DNA of 64,000 nt from Adiantum capillus-veneris (GCA_014529385.2 CM043963.1:73763912-73827911); one strand, 5' to 3'. Positions 51,278-63,044 are shown, counted from the first letter of the stretch. Notes: a model not told the origin generated them from the sequence alone. A program made the numbers and translations.

Positions 51278-52828
51278 TGCATTAAGAGATTTCAGAGGTC
51301 TTTTGGAGGGCCTTTTAGAAGAGAGAGGAAAAAGCGCTCCTTCAATGAAAGAAGAGCCTACATTACGTAGAAAAATAGATTGATATTAAAAAATATATAA
51401 AAAGGGTGTCAGTGGTCCTTGAAAATGGGCGCCTTTTCATTCAATGCGAATGTCTTTTTCATAAGGTAGGCGACACTCATTTAATATGGCTTTCGTCATC
51501 ATTGAAATTTAAAAAAATCACAAAACTATCAATTGGTGTTAGAATTTGAAGCTTTTGACACACGCTAATGCGTCCAGAACGTCCAAAAACCTAAAAAACG
51601 CCTATCTACTTGCCTCAATTTGATACCCGAAGAGGAAGAAATCGCCAAAAAACCCCTAAAATTGGGATTTTGGATCATGGCGCGCGAGGACCCCCTGGAG
51701 AATTTTAGATGACCCTCTGTGCGTCGTGATCCAACTTTTTTATTTTTTGCCTCACGACAGGCAGAGGGCCATTTGGAATTTTCCAGATGGCCCCTCGCGC
51801 GTCGTGAAGCAAAATCTCTTTTTAGGGGTATTTTGAAAATTCTCCCTCTTTGGGTGTTAGATTGAGGATTTGTAGCGCAGAAAATTTCTTACCCTTCTTG
51901 TAAGAAGGGCAAAATTTGAGTTCACCTTTCATTTGCCATATTAGAAATTAAACCCTCTTCTTAGTGTGGTTCTTGCTTTTCATGATCTTGCCATGAATTT
52001 TGTACCACCACGAAGCTAAATATAACTACAAGTTACAACTATCTTCTAAATTGTTGACAAAGTGAGATAGTGGCTAGCCATTAGCCAGTAACATAAATGA
52101 ATATATTTATTTGAAAATATTATTGTTGATTAAAACACTATATTAGTGCTCAACTTAGGAGCTAATTTGGACTGACAAAAAGATTCAAAACTCAATAAAC
52201 TAAAATAGAAAAAAGTTAACATTTTTAAAGATTTAGTCAAACATGCACAACTTACTCTAGGATTAAGAGCTAGTTAAATCTTTAAAGCTGCAATGTTTCC
52301 ATGAACAAGGTTTATGTAAAAAAATATAAAAGCCTCAAAACAAGGCTATCCACTAATAAAAAAACTCAAAGAAATTAAATTTTGGCACATAAAAAAAATT
52401 TGGTTCTACCTATCTTTTTTTGTTGTCGATGTTGTAGTACGAATTGTGAAATAGTGGACTTAATGCCCTAATAACACAACAGGAAAGAAAACCATGTCCG
52501 AATCCAAAGACAAAACCAAGTGATAAAATTACGACGCTTGCCAAAAGTGTTACATAATTAATTCAAAGTGCATACAAAGTGTTACATAGTTACTCCAAAG
52601 TCCAATCCAAAAAGGATGAAGAAAAATTATGAGAGGCATGGGACAAGAACGACTATACTAGTAGAATTAGGGCAATATTGGCCGCAGACAGCACCCGATG
52701 GATCGATAAAACTCCCTAAAGCACAATGGGTTCTTATAGGAGGCTATGAACGCAAAGTAAAAGAGATCATTTGATCTGTGTGGACGCCCACTGGCGTAAT
52801 GCACTCACTCTGACCATGTTTCATTGAA
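51278..52828. other. Unclassified AT-rich region
   Basis: No ORF is supported. A 69-residue open stretch at 52568-52774 has no recognised motif. It may include the decayed 5' part of the CACTA transposon to the right, but no CACTACAAG terminus was found. A GC-richer patch at 51670-51830 carries direct and inverted repeats, listed separately. Confidence 0.5.
51668..51833. repeat. Direct and inverted repeats around GTCGTGA
   Basis: GATGACCCTCTGTGCGTCGTGA (first about 20 bases) recurs as GATGGCCCCTCGCGCGTCGTGA. Between them, TCACGACAGGCAGAGGGCC is an imperfect inverse copy. This yields two direct units and one inverted unit within about 165 bp that could fold. Confidence 0.55.
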
Positions 52829-54075
52829 GGAGGGAAGCTTACTGGTTTGAAGTCACACGACTGGCATAAAATGTGTCAAGTGTGTTTGAAGTGGAATAGA
52901 TTATAGTGGGAATTGTTTAGCATATCCGTGTGTGGACTTTAATACCATTGCTAGACGTGTTATTCTATTCATTTTACCGACGGCCATTGAGGGTTGTTTG
53001 TCTTTCCTGACGTCCGTACCACAATCTACAAACATTGCAAAGTTGGTGCAATGGATCTCCCAAAGGAGATCCATGTAGGTTCCATACATCCGCCAAACTA
53101 AATGCTATGGAAGTTGTATGCATGTTCGAGAAACAATTTCCTACTACCATGCTAACCATTCAAGTGCATCTTCTTGTTCACATAGTTGATGAGGTGGAAA
53201 TAGGAGGCACAATGCATTCTAGATGGATGTTCTTTTTAGAACGTTTCATGAAGACGCTCAAGGGATATGTGCATTAGAAGGCACGTCCAAAGGGTAGCAT
53301 GGCAAAGGCTTGGCTGGTATCAGAGTCCCTAGTCTACATTGGAGAGTGGTTAGATGGATTTGATCGTGCCAGAGACATGCTATGGAAAACCATAGATGAA
53401 GAGCGCATATCTGGGATTGTCATGTGCAATCTCGATGTTGAAAAGAAGAAGGTGGAACTCACTTACTTTAGCACGCTACAAGAGATTTTGAGGATCAATT
53501 ATAGAGGACTTTTTGTGGATTTGTTTGACGTGCAATGGTTCAAGATAAACATGGAGGGTCGCAACACTACTGTGCGCAGAGGAGAGTCACGTTTCCTTGA
53601 GGTGGACTCAACAAAAAAATAGACCGACCTTCGAGACACTTTTGTACTACCCGAGCATTGTGAACAAGTAAGTCTCTAAATATTCAACATCCAACTTTAG
53701 ATCTTTGGGTGGTTTGGAAGACTCATGTAAGTTATGTGGCTCTTTCAAGTGGTATTTCATCCTACAAAGTTTTCACCAAACTGGTGGTATGTCATACAAG
53801 TAGCCCCTCGTAGTGCACGGACGTGTGAGCGCTACAATGTGCCAATCACAGTGGCATCAGTGGAGGAGATAAGAGTGGATGCTGATTTGGAAGGCGCTGA
53901 GGTGGTGCCAGATGAGCTTGGCGCTGTTACTATCTATGGGATGCATGCGGAGGACCTACGAAATGAAACGGAGGACATTTGCCTAAACAGAGATCTCTTT
54001 ATAGACGTAGGTACTTATGCTAAGTTATGCGAGGATGAGAGAGAGACCTCTTATAGTCATAGACATTGTATTTGA
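52829..54075 (+). pseudogene. CACTA (En/Spm) transposase remnant, TnpD-like
   Basis: GGKLTGLKSHDWHKMCQ begins the similarity. A frameshift leads to the block typical of DUF4218 in TnpD proteins: CMFEKQFPTTMLTIQVHLLVHIVDEVEIGG, then RWMFFLERFMKTLKGYVH and ARPKGSMAKAWLVSESL (53035-53400). The region 53734-54075 (FSPNWWYVIQVAPRS) resembles the following DUF4216 segment. The N-terminal catalytic region is missing. Stops at 53275 and 53620 and an AT-rich gap, possibly an intron, separate the pieces. Confidence 0.8.
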
Positions 54076-54239
54076 GCAATTTTACTCCTTTTTATAATAT
54101 ATATTGTATTCACGTGGAGTTTGGTCCATTCTTGTCTCTATGCTATACTTTTAAAATTTAAATTGTGATTAATCAAACCATAACTTGTTCATATTTTCTT
54201 CTCCATTCATCATTAAGATTTAATGTTTGTGTATTTAAT

Positions 54240-55134
54240 GCAGGTATGAATGATGATCAGTTTCTTTCTTCCTTGGAACCCGAGCACAGAGGAGGTGGTA
54301 CGAGGACTGCCATCCCTTTGGAGCACCGTTGCTTCATTCCACTCCTTCAGCGTCTCCCTCTCCTTTGGATCAATCAACATGCTCTGAGAGTTTGGTGTCG
54401 ACTAGACAATCTACACACTCTTGTGGGCACGGACGCTCTAGTGTTGGCGGTGGAGATTGCTGTGGAGGAGCCTCCACTGATGCTTCAACACCGCCTCATA
54501 GTCGTCGAGGCTCCCTACCTTCCCCTTCTTTGCCTGTCCCCACACCAACCATGTCATTGCCCTCTATTCCAGGTTTTGTGCTCCAAATTTTGTGCGACTA
54601 TCGACCGTTCCTTGCTACACACCACTCGCTACTCCTCCGAGAGTCACCCCAGTCTCCTCGCTTTGGGGCCCGGATTCCAGTGGAGACACTTGCCGTCCGT
54701 ACCCCCATTGAGAGGCCACTTGAGACACCTAGGTTCATGCATCACAGGTGAGAGGGCTTGTTGTACTCGGTTGACATCAACGGCAACATCATCTTGGACG
54801 ATGACGGCAAGAAGGTGATCTTGTGCATGCACGGACTTTGCTCTCATGTGTTTTGACACTACATAAGAAACACCTGGAGTGAAGTGCCAAATGAATTAAA
54901 AGACAAATTCATTAGCATGCTGCATGATGAGATTTCTGTGTCAAATCGAGATGAGCGCTTCAATGAAGACTTGATGAAGGTGCACATGCGCAAATACTGC
55001 AAGTCCAAGCATTGTGAAGTGCAAAAAGCAAATGGGTGGAACAAGCCAAATTGGCTAGCCAAAGAAGATTGGAAGAATGCAAAGCGAGCAGCACGTGAGA
55101 ATCCTGACAAGTGGAAGCAATAAAAAAAGGCAGC
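54240..55134 (+). pseudogene. Second CACTA gene remnant (Ptta/En/Spm plant transposase-like)
   Basis: A Ser/Pro-rich open stretch (54329-54751) is followed in another frame by LYSVDINGNIILDDDGKKV. A stop at about 54853 comes before SEVPNELKDKFISMLHDEI, and a Lys-rich end follows (NWLAKEDWKNAKRAARENPDKW). This fits the plant transposase family usually encoded after TnpD. Possible further exons lie at about 55318-55400 (TPYEHEYAGKKGLNALLDIL) and 55531-55590, separated by T-rich, GT-AG-bounded gaps. Confidence 0.6.
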
Positions 55135-55889
55135 CAAAGCGCGAGTAGAGGCAAGGAGTTCGCACCACTTGGGGAGCGGCAGGTAGGCATCATTTGAGGC
55201 CGACTTTGTAAGTGTTTTTTCATTTCCCTTTAGGTTTGGTAGTTATGGATAATTGTACTTTTAAATTCTAACATAACGTATTCTTTGTATGTTTTGAACA
55301 ATGGTCAATGATAGGACATGACCCCACACCGTACGAGCACGAGTATGCGGGCAAAAAGGGCTTAAATGCCCTTCTGGACATTCTCAGTTCTTGCTCCGGC
55401 TTGGTTAGTATTTAACTTTACCCTTATATTTGTTGTATTTTAATGATAAGCTAAAAAATAGATTGTTTTGTAATTATATGTTTATACTTAAAGAAAGTCT
55501 TATTGTTTTTTTTTTGCAAAATTTGACAGATACGCCGCTTGGACGCGATGAGACGTTGGATTAGACAACACCAATCTAGTCGTAGCCAGATAGCACTAGT
55601 TTTCTTTTCTCATAGCATGTATAATGAGATGACGTGTGTATGTCATTTTTGCAACTATTGGTGAACGATGTATTTTCTGAGTAATGACAATTGTGTTGTA
55701 GCTATTACATTTTGGTCAAAGCTTAACAATCAAGTGATTTTGTCTATGATGTGTATAATTTTGTCGTTGTATTACTTTTGTCAATTCATTTTCATCGAAG
55801 TACTTTTGTAAGTCTTGCATCTTTATTCAGGAAACTTTATGTTCAATATGGTTGATGGGTGGCAGGGCATTCATTGCCTTGCCACCCAA

Positions 55890-56152
55890 ATTTTTTTATT
55901 CTCGGCGTCGCTATAAGCGTGTCTATTTTAGGTTCTACAATGTCTCTATGAGTGTTGCTAAATTGGAAATTGTATGCGTCACTATAAGTGCAGCTATATG
56001 CGTCGCTATGTAGCAACGCATATAGATATGTAAATAGCCACGCTTATAGCAACGCTCTCTTTGCGACGCTTTTATTGACACCGGGGGTGAAAAATAACCC
56101 CGTGTATTTTTGTCGCTATAGCCATCACAAGTGCACACAACCTCTTGTAGTG
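55890..56152 (+). repeat. 3' subterminal repeats and terminus of the CACTA element
   Basis: At least seven copies of a GCGTCGCTATA-like motif lie in both orientations (for example about 55907, 55975, 56003 and inverted at about 56013-56080). A small CACCGGGGGTG/CCCCGTG inverted pair is also present. The end is ACCTCTTGTAGTG at 56140-56152, the inverse of CACTACAAGAGGT, which is a standard CACTA terminus. Subterminal repeats are where the transposase binds. No matching 5' end was seen. Confidence 0.75.
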
Positions 56153-56389
56153 AATTTCAAGCTCCTCTTTAGCACCTTAGTCTTGATACTCAAGTCCAGA
56201 TATGTCAACATCATAATTGGGGTAATCTCTCATATCCAAGACCCCTGGTGCTAAGAGCTATTTATTTGTCCATCTCTCAGGTGAAATTGTTCTCTTTAGT
56301 GGTCACCTAAAATGTCCATGTTCATGCTCTTACTGATTTTATTCCCTTGGTGAATGTCTATTGTGTTCTACTTAGAATGCCATGCCCTC

Positions 56390-57040
56390 AAGATGTAAGC
56401 ATAGCCTTCAAGACGAAAGTATAGGTCATTGAATTTGGAGAGATACACTCGCTTTGTATCGGCTAAACATAGCATAGAGCTTTCTGGCCCTTATCTTGTT
56501 GCGTGCATCCCACAATCAGTGTGTTCCATAAGTGATGATGCTTTTGACAAAAAGTTTCTCAAGCACTTTTTGTGCTTTTTAAAGCTACGACATTCGGCAC
56601 ACATATCGACTAAGATAGTGCCAAGCATGGCATATTTTTCCAACACCCTTTGACTAACAATATAATTGTAAATTCTGTGCCCATATCAGCATCTTGCGTA
56701 GAGACACATGCCTTCAAGATGCATGCATAGGTTATTGCATCTCGAGGGAGGCCCTCGCTTCACATCTGTTGAAAAATTTTTGGCCGTGCCCTTGTGGGGA
56801 AAATCCTGCAAAAGTTACATTCCAAGAGTCCCTCAACCACTCTTTGTTCTCTCTAAGTGCACCACATTTAGCAAACATGTCAACCAAGGCATTTCCAAGC
56901 ATGAAATCTTTTTTCAACAACCCCTGACTAACAATATAAACGTGAATTTTTATGCCATATTAGTATCTTGCGTAGAGCCACATGCCTTCAAGATGCACAT
57001 CTATGTGATTACATCTCAAGAGATTCCCTCGCACACAAAC
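56390..57040 (-). pseudogene. PPR (pentatricopeptide repeat) gene fragment, decayed
   Basis: On the minus strand two related blocks read as plant-type PPR motifs. One is ILKACGSTQD, then KKDFMLGNALVDMFAKCGALRE (56732-57000). The other is LGTILVDMCAECRSFKKHKK (about 56540-56650), followed by YTFVLKA-like text. Stops and shifts occur between them. PPR proteins bind organellar RNA, but this copy is non-coding now. It starts some 240 bp right of the CACTA end. It may be a captured or processed fragment. Confidence 0.65.
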
Positions 57041-57359
57041 ACTGCCATACCATACACACACATAGACACACACACTTGCACACAACAAACATGCACACAA
57101 CCCTCACAAGCCAAGTGTTGTGATGTATGTCCCATTTGTTGGGGTAAGCCTTAGCTTACAGTCATAGCGTGAACACTCCCTATGTGATTACATCTCAAGA
57201 GATTCCCTCACACACAAACACTTCCATACCATACACACACATAGACACACACACTTGCACACAACAAACATGCACACAACCCTCACAAGCCAAGTGTTGT
57301 GATGTATGTCCTATTTGTTGGGGTAAGCCTTAGCTTACAGTCATAGCGTGAACACTCCC
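57002..57359. repeat. Tandem duplication of a 179-bp unit
   Basis: TATGTGATTACATCTCAAG starts both copies, at 57002 and 57181. Each includes a CA-rich patch and ends GCGTGAACACTCCC. They differ at only a few bases, so it is a recent duplication. Confidence 0.95.
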
Positions 57360-59580
57360 TAAAATGCCAAGCATGCACCATAAAGTGCATAGTCACATTT
57401 TTTATGGGACCTACAAAGCCTCACACATGTCTCTTTCTTTATACCCACATGCTGTTAGGCCTAGCCCATATGCTATTTACCCTATTCCTCGCATGTGGAA
57501 GAAAGTTGCCTTGCAAAAGATCTATATAAAGAGCCTCTTGTACACAATATATCATGATGCATAATAACCAAAAATTACCTACTTTGCTATCAAACTTAAT
57601 TAAATTCACTTTGTGTAATTAAGCATAGTTATTATTATTTTTTTAGCGCCATGAATGGCGCAGTCATGTTTTCGCCATAACTCAACATGTGATATCAGAG
57701 AAAATAGAGTGATTAGCACCACCTAATCACCTACCTTTGATCTTAGACTATTCTCTATCTCTATGCTAGATGTAGTGTCTCTACACACACTTTGATCTTC
57801 ATTCAAATTTTCCCTCTCTCTCCTCTAATAAAACTCCTAATCGCAAGCTCGTTATCAAGCTTAGGCAATTTGTTGGAAGGACCAATTGGCCACTACCCTT
57901 CTTGGTTGATGAAATTGTGATTAGTGTGACTAATTATTATTATTTACCTCTAATTAATCCCTATTGCATTAGCTCAAAATCGAGCAATTTAGTATTTGCA
58001 TTTAACGTTAATTTTGTGCATAATGGCTCCTCTTAATCACTTGTTTCTTTAGCTCCAAATGAAAAATTAATAGTGCATGGAAGAAGCCTTGGTTAAGAGA
58101 AATCTGTCAACCATCTATTTGCTCAAATCGGGCCTCATACGTGCAATTAATTGGGGGATTAAACTTGGGAGATTTTCCGTTTTGCAAAAGAGCAGCTGAA
58201 TTTGTGTGTTTGTGTGTTGGCCCTTTTGAAAAGGGTGTTGAAGGCAAAAAGGCCCCTCAAAAGGTGGTGTGGGACCCTCCCCTCTTTTGAGGCACATAGC
58301 CTAAGGGAGGCACCCCCCCTTGGCTGCTCACTGCCCACTGGCCTACGCCTGTCTGAAACTCTTCCCAGACTGCCCGTGCTTGCTTGGACCTGCTCGCACC
58401 TACCCAGCCTGTGTCTGAGACTGCCCGAGGGTAGTTAGTTGCCCGAGAGACACACCAAAGCAACCCTTGCCCCCTTTCTCGTGGTTTAGTATGTCACCAA
58501 GACCAAGCTCTTGAGTTCTTCCCAATTAGGGACCATTCTCACATGAAACACCACATGCATCCACTGTAGTGCACATACAAAGCACTCGCGACAAAAAAGT
58601 TCAAAGAAAAGCATCACAGTAGCCAAAGAGGCATCAAAATCAGCCAAAAGCTGTTTTCTAAGTTTCAATTCAATGGCTTAAAGCATCTTAAACTTCATAC
58701 ACCGGCAAAGATAATGCCATTCAAGGCAGCCTTTGAGCTGCCAACTACTTCAAGCTCCGAGCTATAAGTCTTCTCTCGAGTTTGAGAGCCTCCAGCTGTG
58801 AAGGGTGCCTTTACTACCAAGTGAAGAGGTACTTCACAAAAGGCAACCAACCAAAAAAAATTTCTCTCTTCTTGCACTAGAAATAAAATGCAACAACTCA
58901 AAAACCATGTACACCCCATATGTGTACCATCATTAGAATCCTCCAAGATTCCAATGCAAGAAAATTAATACATTTTAGATGAGGCCCTAATGAAGTTCCC
59001 AAAAAAGATGACCTGCAATTTGTCAAGTGTTTAGACACTGCCCCAAACCACATAATTTGGTGGTAAGACCTACACTATTATTTCGCATCAATTTCATCTT
59101 TATGCACCCCATGTAGTTACCCGATGTCATAAAAACCTAATATCTACTTTCCCCAAATGATTTTATCATATTAAACTGATCATTTAATATAGGAAAATAC
59201 CAAGGGAGAGCAAATGTTGGATATTGGAAAGGATGCCAGACCGGTCTCAACAGGGGATCCAAAAGATGAGAATTGGGGATCCAGATGGGGATGGTCTGCT
59301 AAAGAGCATAGTACATCAATAGAGTTTAAAAGACCCCTAGGTTTAGCCCCATTAATACTTCCATAGGGCAAAGTTCCATTTTTTAAACTCTAAAGGTCAT
59401 AGGCCATGGGAATTTGGCTTAGTGACTAAAAGTGCGAACTCTAGAAGTCAACAAAAGACAATCAACAAGAAGACAAAGGAGAGGGCGAGTTGGGAAGAGG
59501 ACAGACTCGGAATCACACACACACACACACACACACACATGCTACACACTACACTTTCCACAAAGAAAATAGGACACATG
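57360..59580. other. Unclassified spacer
   Basis: No gene is supported. Open stretches are short and low in quality. Minus-strand frames at 58486-58668 and 58695-58946 read as continuous protein-like text (RKQLLADFDASLATVMLFF; SSELEVVGSSKAALNGIIF) and may be old coding debris of unknown origin. A plus-strand GATATCAGAG at about 57702 resembles a primer site but has no LTR around it. Confidence 0.4.
59513..59540. repeat. (CA)n microsatellite
   Basis: About 13 uninterrupted CA units. Confidence 0.95.
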
Positions 59581-59599
59581 TCAGGCATGCAGGAAAACC

Positions 59600-60836
59600 C
59601 CCGATTCTTGCCTCTTAAATCCTATTGGATGGACATACAGGTCGACCAATGATGGTGCAAACTAAATTTCTTATTTTATAAATGCTTTAAAAAAACAACC
59701 AATAAGAAATAGTCTCCCTAAAAGACTATTGGACAGTCAAAAGATCCAATGAGAATTAAGCAGATCCTAAATTTGCTTAATTCCTATTGGTCAGAAGACT
59801 AAAAGGTCCAATAGGAATTCAGATTATTAAATTGAGTATTTGAGCATTTACAAAAAGGGGAAAAGGGTGCACACTTATCACAAGGCTTTTGACTGGGCCT
59901 CTCAAAGGATGCACACTTATCACAAGGCTTTTGACTGGGCCTCTCAAAGGCTATTGGCTAAAATATTCACGGGCCAATAGGAAGCCAACAAGAGTAAAAC
60001 TCTTGCTCAACTGCTATTGGCCAGGCTTTTCAAGGGCCAATAGGAAGCCAACATGAATAAGTGGCAATAGGAGTCAACCAAGATGAGAGACGGGGCTGAT
60101 TTGGAAAGACATTATTCCACACACACACAGACAAGCTCATGCGTGAAGTGAATAAAGTCTATCTCCTTCTCAAGCTTTAATGGAAAGCTCTTCGTCTACT
60201 CCAAGCTTGTGAGAAGTGAGGCCTACACAAACAAACTCTTGGCTTGTGATGCAAATCCAACCAAGAGACAAGCTCCAATGCATGCTCATCTCCTGTACCA
60301 TGCTAATTACTAAGCTATGCTAAGCTATTATGAGTGATTATGTGAGCAAACATACTTATTTCTCGTAAGACTACTTCTTTTTATTCTAAGATCAACTCTT
60401 ATACCTTGCTAGCTCTCACCATCTTCAAAGGTGTGTGAGGTCTTGGGTCTGAGACCAACAAGGAATTGATGTTGTGCTTTAAAAGTGTTAGCTTAGTGCT
60501 TGAAGCTTCCATCTCCATTTCACTAGCAAGTTATTGAAGGAAAACAAATAATTGTATTGTAAAATGTCTCCCTTGATGGGGAAACCTATAATACAAAGCC
60601 TATTGGAGGGGGGACCGGCTCCATGTGCATCCGGTCCTTAACTGTTGTGAAGTGTTAATCTCTCTCTCTCTTTTGAAGTATTGTTCATGCATAATTCTAA
60701 CTAATTGCTATGCTTTTGTTGCTCTCTCTCCAACCAAGCACTCTTGCTATGCTCATTAGGAATATCTCTTAATGAAATGCTCACTATGTCTATGTAATTT
60801 TTGCTACACATAAGTAATTACCTATTAAATGTTACG
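59600..60836 (+). repeat. Presumed 5' LTR of element H (left end uncertain)
   Basis: The right end is TTACG, probably a mutated TTACA, one base before the primer site. The left half contains five convergent ATTGG/CCAAT pairs and a 42-bp tandem duplication (59868-59951). No second LTR copy is in the window, so the extent is inferred. Confidence 0.4.
59624..60041. repeat. Five convergent ATTGG...CCAAT pairs (CCAAT-box array)
   Basis: Pairs start at 59624/59646, 59728/59746, 59786/59808, 59953/59974 and 60016/60037. Start-to-start offsets are 22, 18, 22, 21 and 21 bp. Arms extend to CCTATTGG and CCAATAGG in several, giving short hairpins. An extra CCAAT lies at 59699. CCAAT is the NF-Y core. 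Confidence 0.75.
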
Positions 60837-60837
60837 T

Positions 60838-60849
60838 TGGCATCAGAGC
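60838..60849 (+). other. Primer-binding site of element H (tRNA-iMet-like)
   Basis: TGGCATCAGAGC differs at one base from the classical TGGTATCAGAGC. Confidence 0.8.
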
Positions 60850-61045
60850 ACAAGGTTTCTCTTTTCTGCTCAAGAAGGGATGGTTGGTATTGTTAAATGC
60901 ATGAGGGTAAATAGGGATTTATTATCCTTGAGGTGCACTTGCTTCGTGCAGTTAACAGGGTATCACCGTCGAGAGAGCTATGGTCTTAATAACGGAGTCC
61001 CAAGGGGCTTGCCTATGGCTTAACCATTATTGAGTATTAGAAGCT

Positions 61046-61499
61046 TGACAAGAACTGATGCCGATTGGGCTATGATAAACCCTCTCTTCTATTCCTTGCA
61101 ATTAATGGTATTCGAGCCGCGGGTACAGGAGCTTGGCTTATCTTTGAAAGTAAGAGGAGTACAACTAGGGCTTGAAGTCCCAAAGTACAAGTAAAAATTT
61201 ACACCTAAAACTTAGCTAGAATGCCAACAATAGTAGAGAGAGTGAAATTAATGTTGATGGCTTTGATTTTGCTGACAAGAACTGATGCCGACTAGGCTAT
61301 GATAAACCCTCTCTTCTATTCCTTGCAATTAATGGTATTCGAGCTGCGGGCACAGGAGCTTGGCTTATCTTTGAAAGTAAGAGGAGTACAACTAGGGCTT
61401 GAAGTGCCAAAGTACAAGTAAAAATTTACACCTAAAACTTAGTTAGAATGCCAACAATAGTAGAGAGAGTGAAATTAATGTTGATGGCTTTGATTTTGC
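61046..61499. repeat. Tandem duplication of a 227-bp unit in the leader of H
   Basis: TGACAAGAACTGATGCCGA begins both copies, at 61046 and 61273, and both end GGCTTTGATTTTGC. They differ at a handful of bases. Confidence 0.95.
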
Positions 61500-62990
61500 T
61501 AATGATCAAGCTACTAATGATGCTCCTATGCTTGTGAACTATCTTGTTACTAGGCTTCAACAAGCCATGGGCAACCGATCCCTCCAAGGAGAAGTGCAAC
61601 AACAACTACACATCCACGGATTCTCCAATCTCCTCACCTAGAAGAGGGAGTGTCTATGAAAGCTCCTAGCAAGATTTCTAAAAGAGGGCTCTCTACGATG
61701 AGAGAAGAGGAGGACCCATATGAAGGGCTCAAAATCTTACAAGTTGATGGGGAAAATCCCTCATAAAGGAGAGCCCAAATCTCAACGGTAGAGCCCCCAC
61801 CAAAAGAATGAGAAAGAAGTGAACCTCCCGCCACCTCAATGGAGATGGCACCACGAAGATGGCGAGCAAAACGCTCTTAACACCCCCTAAATGGAGAAGA
61901 CCATCGTATACTCCTTCTCACCATAATTCAAAGAAGAAAGAAAGGAAGTATGAGAAGAAAAGGCAAGAAAGAGGTCACCCTCTTCTCCATCTTCATCATC
62001 CTCCTCCTCTTCTGAAGAAGTGATGGTGCAACTCCCAAAGAACTCAAAAGGAGAGGCCATAGGAAATCCTATGCCGCTTGGAAGAGGTCGTCCAAGCTCA
62101 AACAGTTCAAGGAGGGAGGAAAGAGTATCTCTTTTCTTACCTACAATGGCACCTTTGGTGCTACGAACAAAGTCTTGGCCTTTATTCGACAATTTGATGC
62201 GGCATTCGGAAATGAGGCCTTCACGGACTCCTCTAAGATACATCATATAGCCATGCATCTCCAAATGTCCGCCAGGCAATAGTGGTCTAGCCTACGAGAA
62301 AATGGTGAAGCTCCACGAACATGGAAAGCTTTAAGAACTTCCATTATGAAGCAGTTTTTGGCTAGCGATGCCAAAGACTAGCGATGCCACTATTGTCCGC
62401 CAGGCAATAGTGGTCTAGCCTACGAGAAAATGGTGAAGCTCCACGAACATGGAAAGCTTTAAGAACTTCCATTATGAAGCAGTTTTTGGCTAGCGATGCC
62501 AAAGACAAAGTGCTTACTGAATGGCGAAGCTTGAAGCTCTCTCCCTACGAATATATTCACAAATACGTAGATAAGTTTTGGGATTTACATCTCAAAGCCA
62601 CTGTCTACAAAAAGATAGGTTTTAGAGAGCAAAAATAACAATTTATGTGCGGGTTTATATGAAGATATTGCAGAGTATGTCAACTCCCAAAGGCCTCGCA
62701 CTATTTCAGCGGTCATACACCATACTATGGTGGCTTCACGAATCAACATCCAACAAGGGGCTAAGAAAAATCTTAAGCCCATGGAAAGCAAAGACCGTAA
62801 TGAGCCTAAGGGGAAGGACCATGTTCAAAAGTCTTCCAAGGGCAACTTCAACAACAACAAAGCTAAGGAGAAGGGAGTCTACAAAGGCAAAAATAGACTC
62901 TCTCCTGAAGAGCTAGAGCATTATCACAAGGATAACCATTGTTTCAAATGTGGGGAGCAAGGGCATGCTTATCATGCTTGCCCACAAAAG
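61480..62990 (+). pseudogene. Gag of element H
   Basis: FANDQATNDAPMLVNYLVTRL opens the gag, followed by a decayed spacer with stops. The capsid domain follows: VLAFIRQFDAAFGNEAF, SARQWWSSLRENGEAP, IMKQFLASDAKDKVLTEWRSL, YIHKYVDKFWDL. A 113-bp segment plus 15 bp of filler is duplicated (62266-62506), which breaks the frame. The knuckle CFKCGEQGHAYHAC is at 62940-62981, in the open stretch 62727-63230. Confidence 0.85.
62266..62506. repeat. Imperfect tandem duplication with fold-back filler in gag of H
   Basis: 62266-62378 is repeated exactly or nearly so at 62394-62506. The 15-bp filler between them begins TAGCGATGCCA, a copy of bases just upstream. With the next bases it forms CCACTATTG (62387-62395) opposite CAATAGTGG (62405-62413), a perfect 9-bp stem. 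Confidence 0.9.
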
Positions 62991-63044
62991 AACACATGCA
63001 ATGAACCTCTTAGAGCTTCCATAGTTAAAGTTCAAGAAGAAGAT

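Noticed and set aside
52020-52045. 5' CACTA terminus (AACTACAAGTTAC)
   Set aside because: It lacks the initial CAC, does not match the 3' end ACCTCTTGTAGTG beyond the generic CTACAAG, and no subterminal repeats adjoin.
54165-54818. 217-residue Leu/Arg-rich ORF in the CACTA region
   Set aside because: The Ser/Pro-rich overlapping frame and the downstream transposase frame fit the expected product better; this one has no motif.
57695-57715. Copia-type primer site (GATATCAGAG)
   Set aside because: The TGG start is missing and no LTR end or gag follows.
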